Source: Pycnopodia helianthoides (lineage: Eukaryota; Echinodermata; Asteroidea; Forcipulatida; Asteriidae). From it: a DNA stretch of 64,000 nt. The notes below the pieces were generated by a model. That model did no database searches. It was not told the DNA's origin and saw only the letters and a list, made by a program, of their open reading frames with translations. A program made the position numbers and the translations under genes. Numbering within the stretch: the stretch's first letter is position 1; the number at the start of each line of letters is the position of its first letter. Location: assembly GCA_032158295.1 (NCBI GenBank), contig CM063249.1:4417195-4481194 (forward strand), read 5' to 3'. Below, piece after piece: positions 21,731-32,148 of the stretch.

Positions 21731-24700
21731 CTGGAGGGGTAAGAGCAGGGGTGAGAGTCATTGCCAACAAAAAAAATCTAAAAGTAGGATCCAAATGTTT
21801 GAAGGTATGTTGAAATGATGGCATTTCAACCTTTCGGTAGTTCCTGCAGCCGATTTCACGAAGCGCTAGGATTAATCCTATCTCGAGTTAGGATGAGTAA
21901 CTCGTCCTAACTTAGGATGGGTTCAATGTGTCCTAACGTCTATGGATACGGAACTTAACTCGTCCTAAGATTAATCCTAAGTTAGGAAGAGTTTGGTGAA
22001 ATCGACGGCTGGAGTTATAGTTTTTAAGGAGCTTCTGGGAACAGTATCCTCAGCATTAGAGAACTAGATCAACTCCTCCTAATTTTGCAGTGGATACTTT
22101 TGGTATACCCAAGAAATACGTTACCATATTATAAAAACTTACCTGGTCATGTTGGTAAGGAGCACCTGAGAGCTGCTGTTAGTGTATAACATTGTGAGAA
22201 ACGACTCCCTCTGAAGTGATGTAGTTTTTAAGAAAGAGGTCATTTCTCACTAACCATTTGGTTCCAAGAAAGGCATTTGAAAGCACACACTTCTGCGCAA
22301 CAAGGGTTTTTCTTTCTTTCATTATTTCCTTGCAACTTTCATGACCAATTGAGCCCCACATTTCAAAGGTTTGTTATTTTATGCATGTACGGATACACAA
22401 AGTGAGGATACTGGTCTTTGACAATTACCAAAAGTGTATTTAAGGCACTAATAACGGATCCTAAGAAAAGCATGTTGGTTGATTTTGAAGGATTGAGACA
22501 GTAGGGGATCCTACATAAACTCATATTGGTTGATTTGTGAGGATTAAGGAAGTAGGGATCCTTCAAACTCATATCAGTTGATGTTGAAGGATTGATACAG
22601 TAGGGATCCTACATAAACTCTTATTGGTTGTTTTGTGAGGATTGAGGCAGTGGCAGTAGGGATCCTTTAAACTCATATCAGTTGATGTTGAAGAAGTGAG
22701 GCAGTAGGAGGATCCTACATAAACTCATTTCAGTTGATGTTGAAGGATTAAGACAGTAGGGATCCTTCATAAACTCATATCAGTTGATGTTTAAGGAATG
22801 AGGCAGTAGGAATCCTACATAAACTCATATCAGTTAATGTTGAAGGATTGAGGCAGTAGGGATCCTTCAAACTCATATCAGTTGATGTTGAAGGATTGAG
22901 GCAGTAGGGATCCTACATAAACTCATTTCAGTTGATGTTTAAGGAATGAGGCAGTAGGAATCCTACATAAACTCATACTGATCGAGGTTGAAGGACCGAG
23001 GCAGTTGTCTACAACTGAAATCAACAGAGTTTAGAGTCGATATGCAGGAGTGGGGATCGAAGACAATGATTGATGGAAAAGTACTGACCCTTGCCACCGC
23101 CCATACGTTGTCCTTGTCCCTTCTTGGTGATGGGCTTATGAGGAGGTTCAACCCTCCATCTTGCAAACATCCTGTCTGAATCAATGAAGCGATTGATGGT
23201 CAGACGAATCATCTCAAAATGGCCGTAATGCAAGTATCCACCACTCCGAGCCTGAAAATCAAGACATTTAGTGAAAGTAGTCAACTTGGGTTGTGTTCAA
23301 AAGAAAGCGATTTCTCACCACCTCACGTCGAGTTGACGTGTTTTCCCGCTAAACTTTTTCAAATTGAATTATGGATAAGAAGTCACTATAAATAAATAGT
23401 AAACTTGCGGGTAAAACCATGTACTATATCTCTTTTGTGGGAGTGTTGGCTCTGAAAAGAGCCGGTGTGGTCTTGACATTTCGAACAGTACACTCTGCTC
23501 GTCTTCAGGAGAAAATAAAGAGAGCTTTGTTACTTTATTTAGTCAGGATTCCATTGTAACAACAATATTTAAAAAAAATTTGGGGGGAAGTTCCTTTGGG
23601 AAACACAATTTTTGTTTTAACCATTGTGTAAGTTTTAAAAGTTTGCTTTAACAGTTTTTTAATAGATGTTAAATTTGCATCGGCGATAAAGAATATTGTT
23701 TGTGTACCCATATATACTCAGGACTTTTCCAAAGTTCTGTAATAAATCGTCACCATTTTCACGAAGAGGCAATTCTGACAAAAAGTGTACATTTTGGCAA
23801 ACCAATGTTTTTACATATTTTAAATGTTACTATTGATATCAACATTTTCCCCAAGTTTCAAGTGATAAAACGTTATACTTTTTTAATTACACAAATTAGC
23901 ACAAGGACAATTTTACCAAACTATAAGTTTTTCGTTTTCACAAACAGACAATTTTAGAATTGCCATTTGTTACATTGAAGTACATAGCGCTGGCACGGTG
24001 CCAAAAACGACTACTCTCCATTTTATGTTTTCACGAAGGGACAATTTGTATGACCTATATAAATTTTTGTTATCACGAACAGACAATCGTCATTTACGCA
24101 TTGGTTTGTACACGACACGCACACAACGCACTACACACACACACCTCGTTTTGCAGTTTTCACGAACAGACAATTGTGTTAAACCGTTAAAGTTAAAGGT
24201 GTTACTGCTAACAAGACTGAAAACTGTTAGTGTTGCATGACGCATGGTGACAGGTTGTGATAAGTCTGTGTCACTGGGGTGTGTATCAACTCAATGATTT
24301 GAATGTCCCTTACCACGACACCATATTGGCCAAGTTTGAGTTTATTGGCCACCTCAGACGGCCCTCTGATCTGGATCAGACTCTTGAAGGTCTTTTTGTA
24401 TCGTGTCCTCTTGGGAACTTTGCTATAGAACTTGAGCTTGCGTTTCTCTGGCAAAGTAACATCTGAGGAAAAAGAAATGCATTTAAAAATTGATCAGTAT
24501 CCTCCGCTTATACTTGTGTCAGCCAGTGACTGGCAAACAAGTACAGGTGTAAAGCCCCTTTCACACTAAACGAATTACCCGGAAAAGTTTTGTTGACCTT
24601 TTCACTGGCAGACTAGGGGTGCGTCTTGGTGGTACACTGTATTAACCAATAACTGGTCATTGGCAAGTAATTAACCAACATGACCAATGGCCAATTCAAC

Positions 24701-26044
24701 CATAACAGTTAATTGGTTACAACTGCCAAAACCCATCCCAGTTCTCCCCTTAAATAACTGGGTAAGTGTTTAAATGTTATTATTATTAAGTATTTTAATT
24801 ATTATTATAACTGCCGTCAGCGGAAGAATTACATGTATATTAAATTACATTATACCAAATTAAAATGAATATTGCCATTAAAATCAAAATTCTTAGGCCT
24901 ACTATGAAGCTAAAATACAAATACAAAAAATACTTGAACTGGTTGTAAAACTATGCAATAAAAATGGATTTATGAAATAAAAAGAGCACTCATGCACACA
25001 CACATGTTTGTGAATCCTGTAAATTGAGGACTTCTCTTTGTTGTCCCATTGATTGGACTTGTCTTTTTTTTGCGACGTCCCCATTGGTTTTGTACACGAA
25101 AGCGAAGCGAGGATGTCCTCGCTCTGTCAAAACACCCGGATCCCTTTGTTAAAGTCCTCGGTTTTAACGGATAGACACGCTCACACACACACACACACAC
25201 CCAAGTGTTTAAACACCTGCAATCAGGACAGCCTATCGATGGATTGCAATATGCGTCATTGACCACCATCTTTGATGAATTGTGCACGCATGAAGAGCTA
25301 TCATTGGCTAAGAGTCGTGCGTAGCGCGTACACGTGTGCTTTTTTCCATCGTTTTACATCAAAGATGGCGGTCAATGACGCATATTGCAATCCATCTATT
25401 GTGCCTCTTTTATTTGTACTTTTTGGTAACAGCTCCCATTGGATTTGTACACACCTTCCAACTGGGCACCCTTACCCAACCGGGGACCCTATCGTCCTCT
25501 TTTGTTACAGGTCCCCAGTTAGAATGTGTATACCTACCTATGGTTACACACCTACGTATGCTCTAACACCCCTACATGTATGTTCAAAACGCCACAATGT
25601 TCCGACACCTCTAGTATATTTTTCTAACCCTAACCCTAACGCTAAACGTCATGTGTACATACATGTACATGTATAAATCCTGAGGGGTTATCAAAACATT
25701 AGGGTTGTCGAAAAATCAGGCAGTTACCATGGGATTGGGAAGAGATACAGTGTTGTTAGTCTTTATTTTATACACAAGGTACCACGTTATTCATAGTGAA
25801 AACTGAATTTTTTTTATTGTCTAGTGGAGTCACTGGCAAAAACTTTGATGAGCAATTATTCAAATGTTTATCAAAAGGTATTCTCAAAATCTGAAACAGA
25901 CAATCAGTTTTACAGGGTTAGCAGCCAGGAAAAAGGAGGAATGTTTATCTCTTTTTTACATACCATCAAACGTGTCTACTGGTTGTAAATTCTTCAAAGT
26001 TGCAGCTGGAACAAATGCTGCTTTACTTGCTTCCAAGAGTACAC
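21435..26044 (-). CDS. MRPL16: Mitochondrial large-subunit ribosomal protein uL16m (5' exon not found)
   Basis: Component of the mitochondrial 39S subunit near the peptidyl-transferase centre, nuclear encoded and imported. Four in-phase minus-strand exons are visible: 25964-26044, 24314-24462, 23089-23251 and 21435-21730. Key blocks are [56 protein letters not shown] joined to [13 protein letters not shown], and [16 protein letters not shown]. These match the metazoan MRPL16 order from the region after the presequence to the C terminus (stop TGA at 21435-21437), ending WFGEYR, somewhat shorter than I recall for vertebrates. The exon with the start codon and presequence, which must end in phase 1, is not resolved. 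A frame starting at 26738 (MRNSLQIERAFW) is a weak candidate without a good donor. The introns hold a 50-bp minisatellite and MITEs. Confidence 0.92.
21849..22010. repeat. Palindromic MITE rich in TAGGATTAATCCTA
   Basis: AGCCGATTTCACGAAGCGCT at the left faces TTTGGTGAAATCGACGGCT at the right. The interior has repeated AGTTAGGA/TCCTAACT motifs. It lies in the last MRPL16 intron. Confidence 0.75.
22085..22446. repeat. Diverged copy of the GGCACTGGACAC MITE
   Basis: The interior (AACATTGTGAGAAACGACTC and TTTGACAATTACCAAAAGTG) matches the copies at 8797 and 42276, but both TIRs are badly decayed. Confidence 0.6.
22447..22992. repeat. 50-bp minisatellite, about 11 units
   Basis: The unit is roughly GAGGCAGTAGGGATCCTACA plus TAAACTCATATCAGTTGATG plus TTGAAGG. 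Units alternate between CCTACATAAACTC and CCTTCAAACTC variants, so two subtypes are interleaved. It lies in an MRPL16 intron. Confidence 0.9.
23089..23251 (-). CDS. MRPL16: MRPL16 exon with the GHFEM and MGGGKG blocks
   Basis: Acceptor TTGATTTTCAG, then GCT CGG AGT GGT. It ends AAGG before GTCAGT. The product segment runs from [14 protein letters not shown] to RMGGGKG, the most conserved part of uL16m. Confidence 0.93.
24314..24462 (-). CDS. MRPL16: MRPL16 exon with the PEKRKLKF and IRGPSE blocks
   Basis: Acceptor CTTTTTCCTCAG before ATGTTACT, where the AT completes a GAT codon. Donor GTG then GTAAGG, phase 0. The encoded [14 protein letters not shown] corresponds to the IRGP motif of animal MRPL16. 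Confidence 0.9.
25238..25396. repeat. Palindromic MITE with GATGGATTGCA ends (copy 2)
   Basis: GATGGATTGCAATATGCGTC at the left and GACGCATATTGCAATCCATC at the right are exact reverse complements, continuing inward through CATTGACCACCATCTTTGAT with one or two mismatches. It lies just upstream of an MRPL16 exon in transcript terms. Confidence 0.85.
25540..25725. repeat. Mobile-looking repeat with an internal CCCTAA core (copy 1)
   Basis: CCTACATGTATGTTC, then GTTCCGACACC, a short CTAACCCTAACCCTAACG core, then ACATTAGGGTTGTCG and GGCAG. The flanks match the element at 63203-63415. Confidence 0.6.
25964..26044 (-). CDS. MRPL16: MRPL16 upstream exon (end of presequence region)
   Basis: Acceptor ATTCTTTTCAG, 81 bp, donor G then GTATGT. 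It encodes [20 protein letters not shown] then PVDTFD, which runs in phase into DVTLPEKRK of the next exon and corresponds to the end of the mitochondrial presequence and first mature residues in vertebrate orthologues. Confidence 0.8.
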
Positions 26045-27545
26045 CTGAAAAGAATTTGTTCATGCTTATTCTGTGAGCATGGTGAGATGTACATATATTT
26101 CATTGACTTTATCTAATGTTTGTATGCACAATAAATATTTTGTTTACAATAATATTCATTTAACAAAACATGACGATTTTGGGGTGAGAAAAGATGCTGT
26201 GGGAAAAAAGCTGCAAACTACAATTTACAGCATGTTATTTTGGATAAACCTCATCTTTTCGTTCTTCTCAGACTTTTTATTCTCCACCTTTACCATGTTT
26301 ACCCCCTCTCCTGTACATAAACACGTACAGAATGTATCTCACTTTCTGGGGAAATTGGTAATAATAAAATACTTTAATATTAGTTATCATTATCAAAATC
26401 ATCAGAATCATCCTTTCAAAAAACATGACACAAGAACATGGATTTGATCTTCAATGTGTAATGAATCCACTCATAACACTCAAAACATCGTTGTGAAAAT
26501 ATTTCAAAGAAAAAAACGAACAAAAACTTTCCAGAAACTGACCGAAATGTCCATGAACCGCACATCTCTTAAATCCACCAATCAGTGTAAACCAAACCGC
26601 TGTGTAGGCGTGGCGCTCATCTGTGTGCGACTGTGCTTGCGAACAGTTAACGGATTGTCTCGATTTGCACCATCTGCAGGTTGCGCTGATTGTTTGTATT
26701 GTAGGAACTGCATTCCAGAATGCGCGCTCAATCTGTAAACTGTTCCTCATAAATAACCTGTGATTGTGCAACTCAACAAAATGCGCTCAATGATGAGTCC
26801 GCAATCATTTGGGGTTACGCTGATTGGTCGAGATGTTGCTAGGTCACGGTCTGTGGGTTTAATAACTCAACCTTTTGTCTCTTTTGTCTTATTTAGGTTT
26901 ATTTTACATGCCACTGTCCCCCCCCCCCCCCACTTGTAAGGCGCTCTGTTCTTTGTATAGCGCGGTATAAATGCTCTTTATTATTATTATTATTATTAAC
27001 CTGCGCCTGTCTACGCTTCAGACTCTGGTAAGTTTTTTTTTTTTTTTTGTACAAATATTTTCTCAACGGTGTTTTGAGTGTTATACATTGAAGATCAAAT
27101 CCATGTTCTTAGAATGTGTGTCATGTTTTTTGAAAGTGGTAACAATTTTGCAAATCTGGTGACTAGTCTTAGGGACAGAAATGGAAATTTTCAAATGGCA
27201 TGCATCAGTTTATTGTTTGCATACTTTGATAACTTGTCTAATTCTGAGTCATTCAACATTTAAATGAAGAAAATCGGTTAAGCGGTTGTGAAGATACGTT
27301 AATTTAAAATTTGCCTAAATTGACTTTGTCCGTTTCCAATTGTCTATGGCATTCATGGTAAAATAATGGCCACAAAAGAAACTAATTGTGCTATTGACAA
27401 TAAGTAAACAAAGTAGTAAACAAATTGATTCATGTATAACTTTTCAACAGACATTTATTCCATTCCAATATTTTCACAATTGGTAGTAAACAACATATGA
27501 TTCACATTCTTGTAATCAAATAACTCATTAGTACTAATTAGATTG
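26045..27545. other. MRPL16: MRPL16 5' region, no resolved exon
   Basis: Should contain the first exon and promoter of MRPL16. A GC-richer patch around 26580-26830 is the likeliest promoter zone. A SINE/LINE 3' end (GGCGCTCTGTTCTTTGTATA followed by (ATT)n) lies at about 26930-27000, and a poly-C run at 26920. Otherwise nothing is recognisable. Confidence 0.4.
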
Positions 27546-27551
27546 AGATGC

Positions 27552-27565
27552 GTTGCCATGGTAAC
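27552..27565. promoter_or_regulatory. X-box-like palindrome in tandem unit 1
   Basis: GTTGCCATGGTAAC fits the RFX-factor X-box consensus (GTNRCC..RGYAAC) in both half-sites. Identical 14-mers recur at 27906-27919 and 28261-28274. Function is unknown; it may be a by-product of the repeat. Confidence 0.4.
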
Positions 27566-28612
27566 AAAGATAATAATTCAAGTGCATTATTTACCTTTTA
27601 GTCATTAAATTAATTACATTAGGACACCATTCGCATTTCAGTCATGTTGTGAAACTCTTACAAAACACCATATCAAAAATTCATAGGCTGATTACACTCA
27701 TTAAGCTAATTATTGCTGTTCCTCTTTGTTTACCTAAAATTGGAATCTTGCGTGAAAGGTAAACAAAGTAGTAAACAAATTGGAAACATCATATCTCCAT
27801 ACTCCCATAGAGTACAAACTTGATTTTTTGAGGTATACAGGAACATAGATAGCAGCACACATATGATAAACAACTAAGTAATTCACACTTAGTAAATAAA
27901 AATGGGTTGCCATGGTAACAGAGATATTACTTAAATCGCATTATTTACCCTTTAATCACGAAACTGATTAAATTGGGACGCAATTTGCACTTCATTCATG
28001 TTGAGCAACTCTTAAAGAACACCATATCAAAAACTCACAGACAAATTACACTTATTAAGCTAATTAATGCTGTTTCTTTTTGTTTACCTATAATTGGAAA
28101 CTTGCATTAAAAGGTAAACAAAGTAGTAAACAAATTGGAAACAATATATCTCCGTACTCCCATGGAGTACAAATTTGATTTTTTGAGGTATACAGGAACA
28201 TAGATAGCAGCACACATATGATAAACAACCAAGTAATTCACACTTAGTTAATAAAAAAGGGTTGCCATGGTAACAGAGATATTACTTAAATCGCATTATT
28301 TACCTTTTAATCACGAAACTGATTAAATAGGGACGCAATTTGCACTTTACTCATTTTGAGCAACTCTTACAAAACACCATATCAAAAATTCTTAGGCTGA
28401 TTACACTCATTAAGCTAATTATTGCTGTTCCTCTTTGTTTACATATAATTGGAAACTTGCATTAAAAGGTAAACAAAGTAGTAAACAAATTGGAAACAAC
28501 ATATCTCCATACTCCCATGGAGTACAAATTTGATTTTTTGAGGTATACAGGAACATAGATAGCAGCGCACAAAACCAAGTAATTCACACTTTGTTAATAA
28601 AAATGGGTTGCC
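27552..28612. repeat. ~355-bp tandem repeat, three units plus part of a fourth
   Basis: Successive units start at the same motif at 27552, 27906 and 28261 (periods 354 and 355). The fourth begins near 28605 and is cut off by a MITE. Each unit includes GTAAACAAAGTAGTAAACAA, the GTTGCCATGGTAAC palindrome and GGTATACAGGAACATAGATA. The first unit is the most diverged. No coding frame persists. Confidence 0.9.
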
Positions 28613-28824
28613 ATATGCTTGATTGCGACCTCATGCGTGAGGTCTCGAAATCAATTCAAATATTTACCGAGAAATTACTTCTTTCTCAAAAACTACGTTA
28701 CTTCAGAGGGAGCCGTTTCTCACAATGTTGTATACTATCAACAGCTCTCCAGTGCTCGTTACCAAGTAAGTTTTTATGCTAACAAATATTTTGAGTAATT
28801 ACCAATTGTGTCCAGTGCCTTTAA
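28612..28824. repeat. Half copy of the GGCACTGGACAC MITE inserted in the tandem array
   Basis: It interrupts the fourth ~355-bp unit after GTTGCCAT and ends GTGTCCAGTGCC, TTTAA. Orientation is opposite to the copy at 42276. Its right-hand TTAA (28821-28824) supplies the stop codon of the neighbouring minus-strand gene. Confidence 0.75.
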
Positions 28825-29801
28825 GGGATTATTTCTAAATTACCTTCTCTATAATCATCAACCAACTTGTAAGAGTATACTGCATCATCGTCGTCGTAAA
28901 TAATATTGAACCAATCAGGAAACCCCGGTACCTGGCTAATTACCTTCCCAACATATGTAGTTTTCTCCACATCATCTGTAAGAAATGAATGGGTAACCCT
29001 TTGCCCAACTAGTAATGGAATTGCATAGCTTTCTTCGTCTGGAGTAATTTTAGGGACAGATTTCCCTTCACTGACTGATAACGCAGAGTCTACAAAACAA
29101 AATAAATGATCTTTTAATTGGACCCATGACTTAGGTTTTCCTGTTACTGTGAATTTAAACTTGTTATCTTCTGGAATATATTGATTTAGGACCTCTCTTC
29201 GAAATTGAATTTGCTTTTTACAAGCTTCAAATTTCTCCTTCTCCGAAGTGCATTCATTCATCTTTTCCTCTACTTTCTCTCTAGTTTGCCATAAACCTGC
29301 ATCAATTATAACACATGTCAAATCCTCTTTGCGTTTTACTTTATTTTTTTTCGATGTTTCCTTTTTTTTTTGCTTATCCATTTGCCTTTTGATAAGTTTT
29401 TCTTGCCTTTGCTTATCTCTCTGTTTCATTTTTTCCCGCAGATCTTTGCTGGTGCTCATAGCTTCTGTTACTAGTTTTTCCATTTTTTCACGAGGGAGAG
29501 AAGAGATGAAGTCTGCCGTTTTGTTGAATACAAACATGACTTGTGCTTCGTTAGCGATAGCACTGGAATTTGGCCTTTTGCCAAGCAAAAATCCCAAGTA
29601 ACCAAACACACGCTCTGGAAGCTTATTATGTTTGGGAGAAGACTTTGTGTCTTCCTCGTAATCTTTATCTCCCTGTCTCATATTAAATTTACCCCCAGGT
29701 TGATAGTCTACAGTCACTCTTGAGACAAGTTGCTTTAATGCAACAAGGGTATGGTGCATCATAGCAATTACAAGGTCATCATGTATCCATGGTTTCGCCA
29801 A
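28821..29801 (-). pseudogene. Transposase-like gene, C-terminal segment with SH3/Tudor-like tail
   Basis: Continues in the frame of 29859-30371 beyond an in-frame TGA near 29852; the codons between are open, so one base separates it from a continuous gene. It has a basic Lys-rich coiled stretch in the middle (roughly residues 110-160). The last ~60 residues (VGQRVTHSF ... WFNIIYDDDDAVYSYKLVDD) look like a beta-barrel reader module. The stop TAA lies in the TTAA next to an inserted MITE, so the original C terminus may have differed. A GTAATT donor-like site 26 nt before the end leaves open another exon. Confidence 0.6.
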
Positions 29802-29858
29802 CGAATCAAAAATGTCATCTTTTGTGATAATTGTTTCTGAAAAACACGAATTTTCACA

Positions 29859-30371
29859 TCATACAAATTTAGCAAGGTTTACATCAGATGAAATAAGTGA
29901 ATCTAAAAACATGTCTAACTTAGTGTAATGGTCGCACATGTCCAAGATATGCCCAGAGTCTTCTGTCACACGCCAAAGGGGGGCCGTTATCAACTTATTT
30001 AATATACCAAGGACTTTACAGCCAGCTAAAAATAGTGGCACTTGAACATCAGCATGAACTGCCTTCAATAATGCATTTGTCCGACCGTGAACGTTGTGAA
30101 AGAAATCAAAAATATGGTCATGGAGATGGAAGACACACCCGCCTAAAAGAAAAACTATATTAAACCGGTTACCTCTAAAGTTTTGCAAATAGCGTTTATT
30201 GATGCCGTTATTAAGCATGTAGGATTTCCAAGCTCTATGACACCCACTTTTTTCATCAGCACCCTTAGCCAAAGCTTTACACACATTCCTTACCAATCTC
30301 ATTGCACCACTGTCTGAGCCTAATATTCTGACACCAGGAAGTGAAGGGGCACCAACACGTTCTCCCCCCAA
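29859..30371 (-). pseudogene. Transposase-like gene, third segment
   Basis: Entered through a frame change at the GGGGGG run near 30368-30373. It encodes a globular segment with SGCHRAWKSYML, LQNFRGNRFNIVFLLGG and KVLGILNKLITAPLWRVTED blocks and stops at TGA. The frame downstream is the same, so TGA is a point nonsense change, not a frameshift. Confidence 0.6.
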
Positions 30372-30373
30372 CT

Positions 30374-30523
30374 GAATTTTCTCAAAGTATTGTATGATTT
30401 ACTGATGGTCTTAGCCATAGAAACTAAAAGATGTAGCCCACAAAAAAAATTGTTCATCTCACTTAATTTTTGTTTGGCTGAACTTGAAATTTGTCCCATC
30501 CATCCCTGTAGAGCGGGAGACAT
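30374..30523 (-). pseudogene. Transposase-like gene, second segment (CGLH block)
   Basis: The frame carrying KLSEMNNFFCGLHLLVSMAK and then KSYNTLRKFSW joins the main frame near 30463-30480 through a change at a CAAAAAT run and hands over to the next frame at a G6 run. Upstream of about 30480 the main frame is the coding one. This layout is what single-base homopolymer indels produce. Confidence 0.55.
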
Positions 30524-32148
30524 GATTCCCTGTATGTTTTCAGTATATCATTAAACTTTGCCTCTGTGGCTGCCCTGTCGCTCATCGTATTTTTTATTTG
30601 ACACAAAATCTTGTTACCAGTATTATTGCCTGTTTCACTATCTGGTGCCACTTCATTACAGATTTCAGTGATGTCGTCAAGAATGGTCTTAAGTGTGCTG
30701 AGAGTATCTTCCGCACTTTTTGAAACTATTTCCCTGAGTCCTAACACATAAGACTTGTCATCGTCATTGACAGTATAAGTCATATAGATATCCCCATCTT
30801 TAGGGGTTTCATCGGTACCTAAAGTGAGATTGGGTTTGTCGGCAAGTTCCTGCATCTGTCTCTGTGAGATCAGTAACCGCTCATCATTCATGTGTGATAC
30901 AGTACGCCCTGAAGGTAACTGGTCAGCTTTTTTTCCCACAAGGCCAAGTACAGCATTGATAGCTTTACCAACATTATCGAACCCTATGTGCAACGACAAA
31001 AGCTGATAGACACATAAGCGGGCTTCAGCACTGTAACACATGTATCCTTTCTCCTTTTTCATTAGACTTACCACGGTCGACTCCTTCTTGTTAAGCTGAT
31101 GCTGCAATTCGGCATTTACTTCTTGCAACTCTAGAATTTGATTTTTGGCTATGTTGAGTTGTTCTTCGAGAGGGTCCTGTGGCTGTGGCTTATCTAACTT
31201 TCGAGTCTTCCTTTGAAGGCGGTCCCTTTCAAAGCTCAGTGAACGTTTTGTCTTTTTCAAGGACGATAGTCTTTTGTCTTTCGATTGAAGTTCAAAATTT
31301 AGTTTCTTGAGACTATCCTGCTGTTTCCTGATAAGTTGTTGATGTCGCTTTTCTTTCCGAGTCATTACCTTAAGTTTGTGTGGTGATGGTCTCTCCTTCA
31401 TTAGTGTGTCTTTCTCCTCAGTCAGTTGCTTTACTTCTTTTGCAAGGGATAAGTTAGTATCATGCAATGCTTGCACATCTGACAGGCTTGGTGATGTTAT
31501 ACTTTTCTTGGGACCTTTGGGTCTGGGTCCTGTTGTAACAGGCAACGTGTACTGGCTTTCTTCCCACTCTTCAATCTTCTCTGGATTCTGACGGACAGAT
31601 TTACCCAAGGATAGTTTTTCTTTCTTCAGTCGATACCACTGACCCTGAATTGCAGGCACGCTGGGTAGTTCAGTCACTTGCTTATCCATCAGTTGTGCGA
31701 GCCACAGCGTAACATCTCCCCATGTTATTGACTTGTTTTGCGTCTTCAGTTGGTTCAACTGGAAGATATGCTTGTTGAGGAGTGGTGATGGTTTTTCAAC
31801 CAACTCTTCCCCTGACTTGAGAGCTTGAAGGTCATCAGCACTGAAGAGCGGTGTTGGTCCCGGGTTTGTCTCCACATCACCAGCCAAAAGAAGATCCATT
31901 CGCAAATACGGGATGAACGAATGATTGCCATCCATCTCAAAACCATGTATGTCTTGTGTACATGGCTGATGTACCACCAGATGAACTCCCATTACCAAGG
32001 TAACCAGAAGATAGATCAAAACACTTGCTGGTGGTGCCGAAACATCACTATGCCATTCATGTAGCTGGCCAAGTTTCCGAGACAACTTGGATGGAGGCAT
32101 TTTGAACATTCCTACTTTCATACGCCATACATCAATAGAAACGGGCAT
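30463..32148 (-). CDS. Transposase-like gene, exon 2 main frame (2A, coiled coil, candidate catalytic motifs)
   Basis: 561 codons from the ATG right after the TTTTTAG acceptor. Residues ~41-60 are hydrophobic (possible membrane segment). GDVETNPGP is residues 90-98. Residues ~235-375 are Lys/Glu/Gln/Leu-rich coiled coil. HMNDERLLISQRQMQE follows, then D446 in TDET and D524 in SDRAA, spaced as the first two acidic residues of an RNase-H-fold transposase might be. The frame is open through exon 1 with no stop, so the spliced product gains 61 residues. Confidence 0.65.
   Translation of the reverse strand: MPVSIDVWRMKVGMFKMPPSKLSRKLGQLHEWHSDVSAPPASVLIYLLVTLVMGVHLVVHQPCTQDIHGFEMDGNHSFIPYLRMDLLLAGDVETNPGPTPLFSADDLQALKSGEELVEKPSPLLNKHIFQLNQLKTQNKSITWGDVTLWLAQLMDKQVTELPSVPAIQGQWYRLKKEKLSLGKSVRQNPEKIEEWEESQYTLPVTTGPRPKGPKKSITSPSLSDVQALHDTNLSLAKEVKQLTEEKDTLMKERPSPHKLKVMTRKEKRHQQLIRKQQDSLKKLNFELQSKDKRLSSLKKTKRSLSFERDRLQRKTRKLDKPQPQDPLEEQLNIAKNQILELQEVNAELQHQLNKKESTVVSLMKKEKGYMCYSAEARLCVYQLLSLHIGFDNVGKAINAVLGLVGKKADQLPSGRTVSHMNDERLLISQRQMQELADKPNLTLGTDETPKDGDIYMTYTVNDDDKSYVLGLREIVSKSAEDTLSTLKTILDDITEICNEVAPDSETGNNTGNKILCQIKNTMSDRAATEAKFNDILKTYRESCLPLYRDGWDKFQVQPNKN
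31855..31881 (-). other. 2A 'stop-carry on' peptide GDVETNPGP
   Basis: GGT GAT GTG GAG ACA AAC CCG GGA CCA matches the canonical D-V-E-(S/T)-N-P-G-P motif exactly. In this class the ribosome fails to form the Gly-Pro bond, releasing the upstream chain and continuing. Here it would separate a ~158-residue N-terminal product (with exon 1) from the coiled-coil/transposase-like part. 2A sequences are known from sea-urchin retrotransposons and NLR genes. Activity is inferred. Confidence 0.8.

Noticed and set aside
26660..26738. MRNSLQIERAFW... as MRPL16 first exon
   Set aside because: No donor in the required phase 1 with good consensus, and acidic residues in a supposed mitochondrial presequence. 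Left unresolved.
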